A stretch of DNA of 64,000 nt. It comes from Amanita rubescens (Eukaryota; Basidiomycota; Agaricomycetes; Agaricales; Amanitaceae). The stretch spans positions 428,282-492,281 of the forward strand of contig WION01000017.1 in NCBI GenBank assembly GCA_015039365.1. Direction: 5' to 3'. Under the pieces are notes generated by a model. It made no database searches, had not been told where the DNA came from, and was given only the letters and a program-made list of their open reading frames with translations. Made by a program: the position numbers and the translations under genes. Shown here piece after piece: positions 9,767-21,583 of this stretch. The stretch's first letter is position 1; each line of letters starts with the position of its first letter.

Positions 9767-10002
9767 CCTGGCCGTGTAAGATCATGATCCAGACGACCAG
9801 TCACCGCCATACTGGCAAATTGTTTTTAGTCGTGAAGCTCCACGTTCAGTCGTCTCGCTGTCACCGTCGCATCATAATAATGATTTGAAACAATGCGCCA
9901 TATTCCGTTATATGACGAAACCAGGGTCGTACGTTTAAAAGTGAACGGTTTCCTTCATTCAACCCAGGCAGGCCCTCGAACGATCTTTGAAAGATTCATA
10001 AC
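9767..10002 (+). promoter_or_regulatory. Promoter block of secreted paralogue 1
   Basis: Contains tttaaaa at 9934-9940 (about 65 bp before the ATG) and a 5' leader (cccaggcaggccctcgaacgatctttgaaa) nearly repeated before paralogues 2 and 3. A further block, gccgtgtaagatcatgatccagacga near 9771, recurs before paralogue 3 near 13570. Confidence 0.6.
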
Positions 10003-10511
10003 ATGCGACTCTCTATCATTTCCATCCTCCTCGTCTTCGTCTCCGCCGTATGGGCCTTACCATCGCTCGCAAGGCATAATAATGATATTCAATCCATCTT
10101 TGTATGTCCATGCTACCTTGTGCCTCTCAACGTTTCGTTAATTACTTTTCGTAGAAACGAGCTGACCCCACAACAATTGCAGAACTTAAAATACGACTTG
10201 GCGGATTGGCAGTTAGTTGGGCCGATGTTAATATGCTCTGGGACCATCAGCGGGGCATTAAAATTGGAGGCACAAAGAGTTATCCTTCATATCGAATGAC
10301 AGATCAATACAACGGCGAAGATGCCATAATCGGAGGTATTTTTCCATATGGGAAGCTGGAGAAAGAAATAATCCAAGAAGTCATGCGTCTCCGACGAGTG
10401 GGCAGGTTACGCGCATTTGCAGAGAATCTGGATGCAATGTCAGATAGGCATAGAACATATCCACAGTACGTAGTGATCTTGGTGCCAGAAAAAGAGAAGA
10501 GAAGAGCTTGA
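10003..10511 (+). CDS. Small secreted protein, kinase N-lobe-like family, copy 1
   Basis: Two exons, 10003-10101 and 10155-10511 (intron 53 bp, GTATGT...GTAG, phase 0), 151 aa. A signal peptide (residues 1-19, ending SAVWA) is followed by a short spacer and a KR pair exactly at the start of exon 2, a possible Kex2 site. The core WDHQRGIKIGG...DQYNGEDAIIGGI...EIIQEVMRL...GRLRAFA...YPQYVVILV parallels paralogues 2 and 3. It can be read as beta1 to beta5 plus helix C of a protein-kinase N-lobe, but the lysine position is Gly93 here, so no phosphotransfer is expected. It ends in a basic tail (EKEKRRA). Function unknown. Confidence 0.8.
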
Positions 10512-11674
10512 TAAGGACTACCTGGAGTCGGCGGCTGGACCTACGTTTGTAAGTGTGTCGCTTTGACGGGCGGGATACATACTGACGTTTTGTAGCTCGA
10601 CGACCTACTTGAGGAAGACTTTTGGGAGTTATTTGAACGGTACCTAGCTCGTTACAGCGTTGAAAAGTCAAAATTACAAAATTTCAATTACTAGTATGAC
10701 TTTTTTGTCCCTACCAATTCAATGGTTGCGAAAAAATGGGTTAACGTTTCATTTACGCCCTTTTCTAAAACGAGCAATGAACGACAACTCAGTGGTCATA
10801 CTAAACACTTTTACTGGGTGAGCGCAAGGCACTGAGGGCGCCACATATCGGTAGGTAGGAGACGGATCGCGGTCCGTCGGTGTATAGTCTGGGGATAGTT
10901 CAATGCTGCTTTCAATAAAACGTCAGTAACATCGGAGTGAAGAGCAGGGTGAATTACATTGTCCAGGCATAGCTCTTTTTTCGGCGTATTTGATGCCGTG
11001 CACAGTGTAATTGCAGCCAATATCATCACTTCGCAAGGGACGCCACTGTCAACCGTATTTGAAGGCCAAGAAGTCAATGTTGAATGCCTGATTTTACTAC
11101 CGCCCACTCATTCCTCTCTGTATCGGCTCGCTTTATCTTCCTCCCCACCCAACTCTCCCAGCTCCTTCGCATACTCGGCGGCCCTTCCCCTCATCCAATC
11201 CCTCCATCTCAACTGGACGTGGCCTTGAATGGTATGAAGCGCGGCCATGTGCGAATTGCCCAGAAGAGAGGCGCGCGAACAACTTGAGCGCGAGAGAGCA
11301 CCATGCTGAGCGTGTGACACGTGACTGTTGACTGTGAATGTAACGCTTACCGCAAACGCTGTTCGCGTCGCCTTCAACTCCGTTTCGTCCCTCGGCAGCG
11401 GTCTGTTCATTTCTCGTTGTCACGGAGGACTCGCTACTATTCTATTTTCTTGACTACAACACAAATGCCCGGGCAAGGCTGGAGGAGCGACCGTAACAAG
11501 CCGGGTCGCATTTGACGACCGGCTTATTAGTAGGTTCATTCCGACTATCATTCGCGCCGTGTTCCATCATACCCCGAAACCCGAAGCACAGTGGGGTTGT
11601 AGGCTTAAAAGCATACAATTTCCCTCTATTCACCCCAGGCTGGCCCTCAGAGCGATCTTTGAAAAATCTACAAC
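10512..11674. other. Intergenic between secreted paralogues 1 and 2
   Basis: No gene supported. ORFs here overlap each other in opposite frames. The last ~110 bp is the promoter of paralogue 2 (ttaaaa at 11605-11610). Confidence 0.5.
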
Positions 11675-12199
11675 ATGCAACTCTTTATCATTTCCATTCT
11701 CCTTGTCTTCATCTCCACTGTGTGCGCCTTACCGCTGCCAGGTAAAACGGCACCCTCGAACAGCAATATTCAAACCACCTCAGTATGTCTCTTGCACCTA
11801 CCAACGTCGGATTAACCATTTTTTCTCTAGCATCGACATATCCCACCAAAAGTTATAAACCAACTTGGTTTAAAAATTTTTGATCCAAGCGATCTCACCA
11901 TATTCTGGGATCACCGTGATTTGCATGGCAAGGGGACTCTGGGCAAACTAATTGCAGGTAAACCGAAAGAAGATCCTTCATACGTAATGAAAGATCTATA
12001 CAACGGTGAACATGCCGTAATGAAGGCATTTTTTCCGAATATGGTGAAGGATGAGGCCGTCTTCGATGAGGCCGTCCGTCTCCACAAAAAGGGCAGGTTA
12101 CTCGCATTTACAGATACTTGCAACCCGAGGAGTGATTATCCACGTTTCTTGATGGTCATGGAGGACGATCGTTTTATTACTATTAGTGATTCAGAATGA
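11675..12199 (+). CDS. Small secreted protein, kinase N-lobe-like family, copy 2
   Basis: Exons 11675-11782 and 11831-12199 (intron 48 bp, phase 0), 158 aa. Signal peptide 1-19 (ends STVCA). Of the three copies this one looks most like a kinase N-lobe: HGKGTLGKLIAG (68-79) in the place of a glycine-rich loop, DLYNGEHAVMKAF (91-103) as beta3 with Lys101, DEAVFDEAVRL (110-120) as helix C with Glu, LLAF as beta4, and PRFLMVMEDD (140-149) as beta5 and hinge. It then stops, with no C-lobe, HRD or DFG. Exon 2 begins HRH where copies 1 and 3 have KR. The kinase comparison is my inference from motif order. Confidence 0.8.
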
Positions 12200-12349
12200 T
12201 ATGGGGACTGATTGAGATATCCTTGCTGCATATACTTGATTGTCATCACGAGTCTTTTTTTCTGACATATTGGTCTTTTTCTCTATTATGAGGTGACTTA
12301 TGCGTTATAAATTGTAGTTGAGCCTTCTAACATAGCTCTAGCAAAGACA

Positions 12350-12841
12350 ATGGAGCATCAGATCGGTCGTGTCCAGAATCTTACCATTTGCGTGAACGCT
12401 CAGGAGAGCTCACTTGCTAGTATATTCATCGGCACCGTTTCCGCGTTTCTTTGCGCCAGCATGCATAAGAAGCTTATTTTACAGTTCACTATATGCATAG
12501 TTGTTGCTGGTCGACTTGGCACGAGTGCCGGATACATGCCTGCCAACCTGGACTCGTCAGATAGCGTAAAATTTCCTCTCGAACCGCTCATTCCCGAGCA
12601 GTCGCTATCGTCATATAGTACCTCGCTCATCGTTCAGTATTTTCCGCCCGATTCCAGTATCTTCTTCCGGAAAGCTGCAGGTTCGACAGGCATCTTACCA
12701 CGCACGTGTGGTGACTCTCGGCGCTGTTCTCTTGGCATATTTTTGACTGGAGTGTCGAATGACAAGACCTTTGATGATGTTAGTTTCAAGTATGGACGTC
12801 ACGTAAAGGAGGTTAGTGTATATTTTGTTGCTTGTGCTTGA
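12350..12841 (+). CDS. Doubtful ORF
   Basis: A 163-codon ATG-started frame with mixed hydrophobic stretches. I recognise no family. It overlaps the left side of a decayed kinase-like stretch and could be a chance frame. Listed so that it is not lost; confidence is low. Confidence 0.15.
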   Translation: MEHQIGRVQNLTICVNAQESSLASIFIGTVSAFLCASMHKKLILQFTICIVVAGRLGTSAGYMPANLDSSDSVKFPLEPLIPEQSLSSYSTSLIVQYFPPDSSIFFRKAAGSTGILPRTCGDSRRCSLGIFLTGVSNDKTFDDVSFKYGRHVKEVSVYFVACA

Positions 12842-13180
12842 GACGCAGCTGGTAGCTGATTAGTTTGTCTTGGCCTAGGTTTACGCATGTGGGCTTAAGC
12901 CTTAGAGAGCTATTTGAGAAGCTGCATGGACTGCGACAAGTGCTCCGGCACGAGGTTGGAGACTTGGCGGTGCACGTACAGGACACGATGTTCCCTCTCC
13001 GCGTTCAAGCGTGGTGAAAGTAAGACAACGCGGGCTGACGTGTATGCTTTTGGTTGCCTCTACTATGTGGTATGTTCCCCGTTTTTCCTGGCATATCAAA
13101 CGCATTTTGAGATGCACAAATATTTTTTGATGCCCTCTTTTTTCTGGACACAGACGGATATCATAACTAACATCTGATGT
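12760..13180 (+). pseudogene. Protein kinase remnant
   Basis: A frame containing KTTRADVYAFGCLYYV near 13020-13070, the helix F signature (D-V-Y-A-F-G-C) of fungal TKL-like kinases. It is followed by GTATGT, which looks like a retained donor. The catalytic loop and DFG are not recognisable, and the surrounding frames are broken. It lies between secreted paralogues 2 and 3. Confidence 0.5.
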
Positions 13181-13200
13181 CAAACCGCTAGAAAAGCCTT

Positions 13201-13796
13201 TTCGCAACTAGATGAGCTAGTTACAGTCAAACATGTATATTCCTGTGGCTACATCACTGGTCTCAAACTGTCGTCATAAGGGATCTGAAAGCATTTAGAA
13301 CTTCCAGATTATGTTTATAATCATCAAGCGGACGTGCTTCAGCGGGACTTGAATTTTTATGCCTTCAGATTTCAAAACAGGCCTCGCGACCATAACAGCT
13401 AAACCAAATAAGGTAAGATCGGTTATGTAATACAGATCGGCAGATCTTTATCTCTCCCTTGCACTCCCTGTCGCTCGATGCCGATGCTTGCTGCTCAAAC
13501 TCAGTGCCGTCTATAAAAGTGAGTTATGATTGAGTCTACATCTAGAATACATGACTCTGGCCAATGCCTGGCCGTGTCAGATCATGATCCAGACGATTGA
13601 TCATATATCATACTGCACTACTTATTTCGGCTGTGAAGCGAGAAGCTTGGTAATCGCATGACGACCACAATTCATAACGACGCACCGTCTACCCAGAAAC
13701 CCGGAGCGGAGCAGGGTCGTAAGCTTAAAAACGAACGGTTTCAACCTTTATTCGACCCAGGCTGGCCCTCAGAACGATCTTTGAAAGATTTCCAAC
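13201..13796. other. Intergenic with promoter block of paralogue 3
   Basis: No gene. From 13567 it matches the upstream block of copy 1 (gccgtgtcagatcatgatccagacga), then ttaaaa at 13725-13730, about 72 bp before the ATG, and the shared leader. Confidence 0.55.
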
Positions 13797-14400
13797 ATGC
13801 GACTCTCTATCATTTCCATCCTCCTCGTCTTCATCTCCGCCGTATGCGCCATACCGCTTGGTGCCATCGCTTCGAACATTCGACCCATCTCAGTATGTCT
13901 CTTGCTACCTTGCACCTACAAAAGTTCCGTTAACAAGTTTCTCCTAGAAACGAACTGTGCCAATGCTAGGCACAATAGCACAACTTATATTGCAACTTCG
14001 CCATCTCGCAATTGGTTATTCTGATCTAGAAATGTTCTGGGATCATGATTTGGGCGCTCAAATTGCAGGCACCGAACATATTGATCCTGTACACAAACTT
14101 GGGGATCTATACAACGGCGAACCTGTCATAATCAAAGCAATTATTTCAGATCATATAACCGACGAAATGGTCATCCATAATGTCGTTTATATCTCAAAAG
14201 CGGGCATGAAGTTACGCGCATTCGCAAAGAACAACAGCCCTTCGCCAGGCTCTCCACGTTTCTTGATCGTCATAGCAGACGATGGTTATCGTTCTACTTT
14301 TCGCCCTAACAACCTGCCACACGGTGTTAGCAGTGCTGAGGTATCTAAGCTCCGTAAAAAGGCCGAGGAAAACATTGATCTTTGGCGACTAGCTTTGTGA
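13797..14400 (+). CDS. Small secreted protein, kinase N-lobe-like family, copy 3
   Basis: Exons 13797-13892 and 13948-14400 (intron 55 bp, phase 0), 182 aa. Signal peptide 1-19 (MRLSIISILLVFISAVCA), then KR at the start of exon 2. Core: MFWDHDLGAQIAGT (61-74), DLYNGEPVIIKAI (85-97, Lys95 at the beta3 position), LRAFAKN (121-127), PRFLIVIADD (135-144). Unlike the others it has a C-terminal helix-like extension (SSAEVSKLRKKAEENIDLW). Exon 1 and the 5' leader are nearly identical to copy 1, which points to recent duplication; the mature parts have diverged far more. Function unknown. Confidence 0.8.
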
Positions 14401-15767
14401 GTACATTGGTTTGTCTTGCAGGATACCCGCCAACATTTTTTTTGTAGTCCTACGCAACACAACGATTTACTTAGGCCGACAGGGAAATCCAGGAACCCTT
14501 GGGAGATAGTCTTTGCTTGAACAATATATGGGTCGTTCACACCGTGCATCGTTATAGAGTTGAGAACCAGCCTGATCGGTAGCGTTTGAATGATTTATCG
14601 AAAGAAGGTTGTATGCGCGGCGCGGTAGGACTGGATTTGTTACTAATTGGAATTGGAATTGTGTTGCGGCTTCCAGTGCATTCCCATGCGGTTGGAGAGG
14701 AAATCGGTCACGATCTCTTTTCTGAAACACGCAATAAATGATGAATTTGTTGTTGGCTAGTGTAACGTGCCATGAGCTTGGTGGTAACAATAGCGACCGC
14801 AGCAGTCATCGGAAGTTCGCTGGAGATAGCGATGGCAAATAATCCCCATCCAGTCACATGTGGTATGTGTGACGCGGCTGGGTAGTGAGTAGTTGGTATA
14901 CTACTCAACAACGTCCAACTCACTGTTACTCAAGCCGCCGAACTCGCACCGGATTCGCACAAGAAACACATATGCGTCATAGAACTATCACACATGCTGC
15001 ATACTAAGCCTACCAACGACATGGAATAGGCTGGTATTTGAACTTCTTGAAGCCTGCCCAGTACTAGTCCGACTTCAAAGTGCGTCCTCAGGCATCCTGG
15101 GCCGTAGGTCTCTTGAAGATGATACAACATCGGGTTTGCCTACGCGTGCTTAGAACTTTGGCCAGTGTACTCACATTGAACGGAGTAAGTTCATTGTGTC
15201 TCTACTCTACTCAACCTATTTCTCCAAATTCACTAGGGAGAAATCAACAAAGTTGTTGAGAGGGTCAATGTTGTACTATGCCCGCGTCGGTGGCCAACTA
15301 GGGTATATGTCAGCCATTTTTCATCTCTGCCGATTTGTTCATGAGACACCAACACCTCAAAACCACCATCAATGCCGATCGCGACGCCAACGTTAGCGGC
15401 AATGCAGATGTTTCCGACACCGCATAACTTTCACTGATATACGAAAGATCCCGAAGTCACCCGTGCCATCAAATGAGGAAACATAATACACTCTAAAACC
15501 AAGCTGCTATGCCGCAACGTTACCATCGTCGCGAATTAAATGAGTTTCGAAAGGCAACATCTTGAGCCAAATCCTTGAACATATCATAATCGTCTTTGTC
15601 CTCTTTATCAAATGTAGCGTCTGCACAGGTCATTAGATCACCACTGTAGATTTAGATACGCCCGTACCGCAATTTTCCACAAGAACGAAGCTGCCAGCTC
15701 CGCCCTTCGATTCGCACTTTTCAACATGCTCCGAATAGTCAACGCCTGACGCATAATAAGCTAAAAG
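14401..15767. other. Gene-poor stretch
   Basis: No gene I can support. A minus-strand frame near 14750-14900 has a hydrophobic run (GWGLFAIAISSELPM) that might be a transporter scrap, but it has no usable flanking motif. Confidence 0.3.
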
Positions 15768-16386
15768 TCAAATATAAGGGGCCCACAGACCTTCTGGAAG
15801 AAATTTGGCATCAACAAAGATCTCGACCTCGCCGGCGGGGCTAAAATCCTCTGTGGGTTCGTCGCCGTCCAACCGTTGTTTCTCTTGCTTCTCTCCCACC
15901 TCTTTATCCTGCTCTTCGATGCCATGCACATCCATGACTCCCTCCGCTTCTTGGTTGGTCTCCTCGATAGATGTTAGACCGAATTCATGGATCCACCAGG
16001 GCTGTGGCTTGCTATACCGTTCGGATACAGGGGAAAGAATGGCAGAAGTCCTTTTGTGCAGAAGGGAGGAAGTGGCTTGGTTATTAGCGTGGACAGTAAT
16101 GGTTTTCATGGCAATGAAGCGTCTGTGGGCTTGTTTTGGGGATATACGGGACATCGCAAGGGTATCAGTAACGTTCCCAAAAGGAGCGGAAGCGGACCTG
16201 TTCGAAGTCGATGGCTGACATTGCAACTTGGGCTGATATGGTCTCACCTTTTGGACTCTTTTTGACGACCAAGAGGGGACGGGCATACTGGTTTATAACT
16301 TCATGAAACGCTACGGCAAAAGTGATACCTTTGGCGCGCAGTTTCCGCGCCATTTTCAATACCGCATCGCGTCGGTGCATATCCAT
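15768..16386 (-). CDS. Hypothetical protein, splicing uncertain
   Basis: Unrecognised. Two overlapping minus-strand frames suggest a spliced gene. One (from ATG 16386) starts with a basic amphipathic helix (RRDAVLKMARKLRAKG), like a mitochondrial or nucleic-acid binding start. The other (ending 15768) contains KPQPWWIHEFGLTSIEETNQ and an acidic tail. A donor GTATGC near 16290 and an acceptor AACAG near 16190 would join them in frame; other junctions are possible. Alternatively the downstream frame alone (ATG at 16286, 172 aa) is used. Confidence 0.35.
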
Positions 16387-17321
16387 CGGCGAGTTCTCCC
16401 GCGCCTATAGATATTGCACATCTGAACACACGTGTGTAAAACAAGAGAGTTCCAAGATATATATAATATTGACTGGAACGCGTAACAGTTGCACCTCACC
16501 CTCGTAGCCTCTCCCGCGAACCTCAGCTTAACCAAAACGAAGAGGTCCGTGAGCGGGGCTTAAGCGTTTGACACCAAACGGGCGCCCGGCCGGCGCACCG
16601 TGTTCAAAAACGGATCGGGCACGTTTCTTGGTTCTTGCAGCCAAATCACCACTGGATCATCAACCAAATATGCCGCCCAGCCTCAGCGGTGGGTAAGTAT
16701 GCACTCTGAAAGTGACCGGAATAAAGGACATCGAAACTAGAAAAGTCCTGACATTTCACGCAAAACACGTAGGATACCCATCGTACCTGCGACAAGTTCT
16801 TCAGCCAGGGTTCCACTACTGTGATCCTCAAGCCTGAGGCTTCTTGAAACATCTATGCATATTATAGTCGCACGCACACGTTATGTCGCATAAACTCAAC
16901 AAATGTGGTCATTATGATTTCTCCATTCTCTAGTTCCCTTTCTGGGGTTGATGGCATTCTAGGGCGCGAGGCGTTAATGTCATTGCATACTATCGTCCGA
17001 AATTTAGTGGATTCTTTAGGTTGAAAGAGGAAGCGGATAGGGATAGATCGGCTATTGAGCTTCGGATCCGCTCCGAGGGACGGAGAGATGACACGTCACA
17101 GCAATTTCTTTTTGAGCAAATGTCTATTCAGTGTCTATTAATTATATTGCATGAGTGGGGTGTGCAGTATGGTTGAGTGACATGCGATGAAATATTAGTA
17201 TAAAGGTATTTAGCAGATCCCATAACAAACTTTTGGAGCAGCGTATGCGGATTGTATCTCTCATTTAGCTGAGGAGAACATGAATGAAAACGTCCTCAAG
17301 ACCCCAGAAAGTGCCACCTGT
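16387..17321. other. Intergenic
   Basis: No gene or repeat recognised. Confidence 0.4.
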
Positions 17322-17857
17322 TCACTCTTGAATCTTGGCGAGAACATCACTATCTTTAAAGACGGCGTATTCCTACACATACGTGCGTGACGCGCGAGAC
17401 AAGAAAATTCTATCAGCATTCGGAAGTTAAAAACGCGTCAGAAAACCATACCTCATCACCCAACTTGATCGCGTTACCTCCCCAACTAGGAAGCAGTACC
17501 CGATCACCAGCCTTGACCTGCGTAGGCACAATCATTCCGTCTTTTCCAGGAGCTCCTGGGCCAACTGAAATGACTGTCGCCTCCGGGAGAGGAGTGTTGG
17601 TCGCTGAGGATGGGAGGAAGATGCCCGACGCGGTTTTCTGGTTGGAATAAGCAGCGAAGGCAAGTTTATTCGATACTAGTAGGTTTGAGAGTGAGCCTGG
17701 CGAGTGGAATGACTTACCACCTCAGGCTTGAAACGTTGGACCACGATGCGGTCGAGAAGGGGTATAACAGACCGAATGGATTTGAAAGTTGCCTGGGCAG
17801 CCTATCCAAGTGATATTGAGTCCCGAGGGATTTGAAGGAGAGAGGGTTCCGTACCAT
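17322..17857 (-). CDS. HSP10: Mitochondrial 10 kDa chaperonin (HSP10/GroES)
   Basis: Four exons on the minus strand: 17857-17855 (ATG only), 17792-17718, 17637-17452 and 17372-17322; 104 aa, normal for the family. Introns are 62, 80 and 79 bp with GT-AG ends (GTACGG, GTAAGT, GTATGG). The protein reads ATFKSIRSVIPLLDRIVVQR, then KTASGIFLP, the mobile loop with TPLPEATVISVGPG, then IVPTQVKAGDRVLLPSWGG, and ends DSDVLAKIQE. It forms the heptameric lid of mitochondrial Hsp60. The start is forced: the exon 2 frame has no Met, and an ATG directly abuts a donor upstream. No clear heat-shock element is seen in the short upstream region. Confidence 0.95.
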
Positions 17858-20800
17858 AGTGTAGGATGTGCAACCGTGGCGAAAAGTTATTCGATCACAA
17901 CCGACGTGACGCGCGTGACATGTGACATATGTAGTGAGAAATGGCAGTTTTCAACTTAGAAGACGATCTCAACTACATTAAGAAATATCAGGGTCATTCT
18001 ACGTCAAAAGAATTAGGTGCAGCATCCCATAGGAATGCGTATGTGGCTAAGGTTTCCCCACGCCTTTATTTAAATAAACGAATCCCCCATAACTTCTTGG
18101 TGGAGATCGCAACCAGTCCCAACAGGTCGCGGATTTCCTCGTGATATTCACGGATCCACTTTATCGGCGTGGATGTACAAGAATAGGCATCACGACTTGA
18201 GATGCCTTCAACGGTTCCGATGTTCAACGAAACAGGCCTGGGCCTCGTCTCCTCCAGCTCTTCATTCAAAACATCCCGTTAAAGCTACAGAAATAATCGG
18301 TTTCTCAGGGACTCGCTGAAATAGGTTGCGCTCGGGCCCATACAAATCTGTTGAAACATCTATTGTTCGCATCAAGTCGCTTGCCGCATGGCGTCCAGGC
18401 TCTCCGTGTCTGCATTTGAACTTGGACTCGCGAAATGAACGAGGGTGAACTCGGAGATTACATGGTCCGTACCATTGAATGTATTTCACATTGCTCTAGA
18501 TGTTGTGGATCTGCGGTTAAACGCAGATCAGTCTCCGGCTCCGATTTTTAAATTGTTTCTCTTGTCTCCCGGAGCAGGAGAAATTGACCTCTGTTTTTTA
18601 TAACGATCAATTGCGAGGCCGGACCAAAGTGACCTTCAAGTTCCAAGTCGACACGAAGAGTTACGTAAAACGTATTCTGAAACCCGCTGAAGTGACACTA
18701 TCTTGCAATTGATGGCGGGACATCTCGGGAAGGAGCATGGCAACAGATCGCAGATAAAATACTAGTCCATAGTTCGAGAAATTTGAGCAATATAATTTCT
18801 AGGGGATTTCAGAATCGCAGTACATCCAAAAATTCAGGAAGCCCAACGCCACGATGTTTGGACTGTAGAGCCTTGCTAGTTTTCATGCGCCACTGATACT
18901 AGTTCCAGATTGGCGATGTCGGCGTTTCGGGACCACCAGGCAGCTTAATGGAATGAGTGGGATAAGTACTCCATTTCTACTAGCGCTTTTGCGGAGATCT
19001 GAGTCGTTGCAGAGCCTCCTGGATTGTGTTCGCCGATACCAAACCTTTAGGGTTATATCAGAGGTTTTATCGACGACAAACCATTAAGGAATTATTTCCA
19101 TCACAGATGCACCGAGCATTCTGGGTCGGGCCAGAGCGGGTCAGTTGGTTTGTTCAGTTTGACGCTGTCAATATGAAGCACTTGAAGGAAACGATTGCAG
19201 AGACCAATCACGGTTATCATCATAAGGCACTGACTCACATATTTGCGACATATTGGCTTGAACTTAATCCTTCGTGTCGTGTTACTGCCAACGGATCATA
19301 GAAATGGCGAACGTCTGGTCGGAAGTCACGTCACGTCCTCTTGTACTATTCCGACTACGCATCGGGGCCCAGAACCAGTCTCTGCGCCATCTCTGGCCAT
19401 CAGAAGCACTTTGTTACGTGTTACAGGGCATGAGTCAAAGGAGATGTTGGCCGCTGGGGGGCGGGTTGAAAGGGACCGTAGTCCAACGTTGAAAGGCCAC
19501 ACATTTTTTAAACCAACCAAGCTGCGTCCTTGAGAAACGTGCGACAAATCATCAGGAGCACCGCTAATCTCGCTATCTATCTCGTTCTCTCCGTTCCGAA
19601 ACACCGGACCCTGTCGGACTCGTAAGCAAAGAAGTTCTTCCTTCTGTCTCAAGGCCTTCCACTCTCCGTAGGTGTAATCATGTAAGCCAATTGTGACACG
19701 GCAGCTGAGAGAAACCTTCAAGTTCTATTTTGTGGACCTTTTGCAAAAGTGCGTGGCATCTTTGATGAAAGAGGTTTTTAAAAGTCTCTAACACAATGCA
19801 TACTATATAGTTTCCGAGTCATGGAACGATATGCCGCCGCCACATCGTGCCCTTGCCATAGATTCAGCCGGTACCTGAGCGAGTTGGTCGGATTCAATGG
19901 TAAAACTACACGCCCGGATATAGCAGCCACCACGATATACTATCCCTGACAAGACGTCTGTCAAATGCTTGGGACTTCAAGAACACCAACGCATGGATCC
20001 GTATTTGGCACGAGGCGCATCAAAGTAGAACCGAACATTGAATGGAAATAACACGTCATTTGTAAACCCATTCAGCAACCGGGCCTTTGTATCGTGCGAC
20101 TAGAATAGCTAAAGACAATGGATAGGAAGACGGCGTCCGGAGACATCGCTCGGTCTGACAAGTAGGCTTAAGGCGCCACCGAAGCAAAAAGATCTCATTT
20201 AAACGGTATGGTCATAAACTATTTTGCGGTTTCCGCCGGGTTCTAAAAGAAGCTTTAGCTCAGTGGGAAAAGTGAATACATACGAGCCGTTCGCTTTTTT
20301 CTTATAAATTAAGGTTTGCTTCAGGTACACGTCGATGCACTCGACATTATAGCTTCGTGCAGATCATATGTTAAGTTCAAAGCGTTTTATTGTGGCCAAC
20401 CGAGTCGGACATTGTGCTTGTTTCAAGGATGGCGTGTGCACGGAGGCGATTGATAAACCGAAGCCCGCGGACCCTATTGGGTCAGAAGCCGCTCTGACTG
20501 CTCCTTAAACGGCAGAAGAGATGTAAAGCATAACGGGATAACATGAGGCAAAAAGCTGCAAATGCTGGTCATCCAGGGCCAGGCGCTTCATGATAACGGC
20601 TCAGTATCAAAGTAAGGATTTCAGGATCGTACATGTATTTGTGATCCACGCGCTCATGTACTGTAACAAAACCCAACCTACAAGGTCCTCGCGTCATGGA
20701 TTTCTTTATGTGTACTGTTTTGAACGGCTAAACAACGCATATTTATCTTTTTACCGCTAACTCAGGTCAACGCTCCCCACTGAATGGTGGCGTCAGCGGC

Positions 20801-21583
20801 GGAACCTGCCAAGACCTGCCTACAATGGCATTTGGGCCACTGACGTCTGCGTGGGATCACCGCACCAAATACTGGCCGCTGCTGCCAGGGTGAGCTTATT
20901 CCAGAACACCATCACGGCGATTTGCCCAGAGCACCCGAATTGCCTGATGGCTATTTTTGTCGACCTGATACAGCAGCTGAGCTAAGGTGCACAGGTTGAG
21001 CATGGACGTGGCGGGTCAAACGGAAGTCATTTTGGAGTCGTGGCACCAGCGCATCGAAACTTATGTTATTTGTATCAGCCATAAAGAATGGCCCCCGAAC
21101 ATGTGGTGTGATGGATGTTTCGCTGGAGAAGAAACGTGATGCAACCAAATTATTGCTCGTAACAGCGCCGAATATTTGCTTGAACTCATCTCAGTTGAGC
21201 ACATTCGGTTTTCGTTCTCCCATATTGGACCAGATATGGTTAGCATAAGACCCGTTCATTATACATATAGTCAAAAAATACAAGACCCGCGTTCAAAGAA
21301 TTTTGCCGCCCATGTACAATGCGGCCGCGAAAAATTCCATGGGGAGTTTCAACTTGACAGAGCCGATCCGGCACGTACGGCGAATGGGCTTACCGAACTG
21401 AAAAAACACCATAAAACAGGGGCCAAATTAAGGATATGGACTCGGACCGCCCTGGAAACATGATGCTGTGTTGATATTGATCAAACTAAAATATTTTCAC
21501 CACGAACCGTCATGGATCGTGATTCACAAATCTCGACATGATTGGGAATATTAATTTTGAACATTCACTCCTCCCTCTTTCTT
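17858..21583. other. 3.7 kb gene-poor region
   Basis: Several ORFs of 60-130 codons on both strands (for example 17941-18144 plus, 18066-18269 minus, 19326-19721 minus). They overlap in conflicting frames, lack recognisable motifs and some need non-ATG starts. No repeat boundaries found. Probably intergenic or decayed sequence. Confidence 0.4.

Noticed and set aside
14467..14923. Possible transporter fragment on the minus strand
   Set aside because: One hydrophobic run only; no conserved transporter motif and no continuing frame.
19026..19301. 91-codon frame at 19.0 kb
   Set aside because: Begins with GTG, no motif, and overlaps other frames; not enough to call a gene.
21542..21583. Upstream extension of the Ser/Pro-rich protein
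   Set aside because: The extension would need a TTG start; the first ATG in frame is at 21584.
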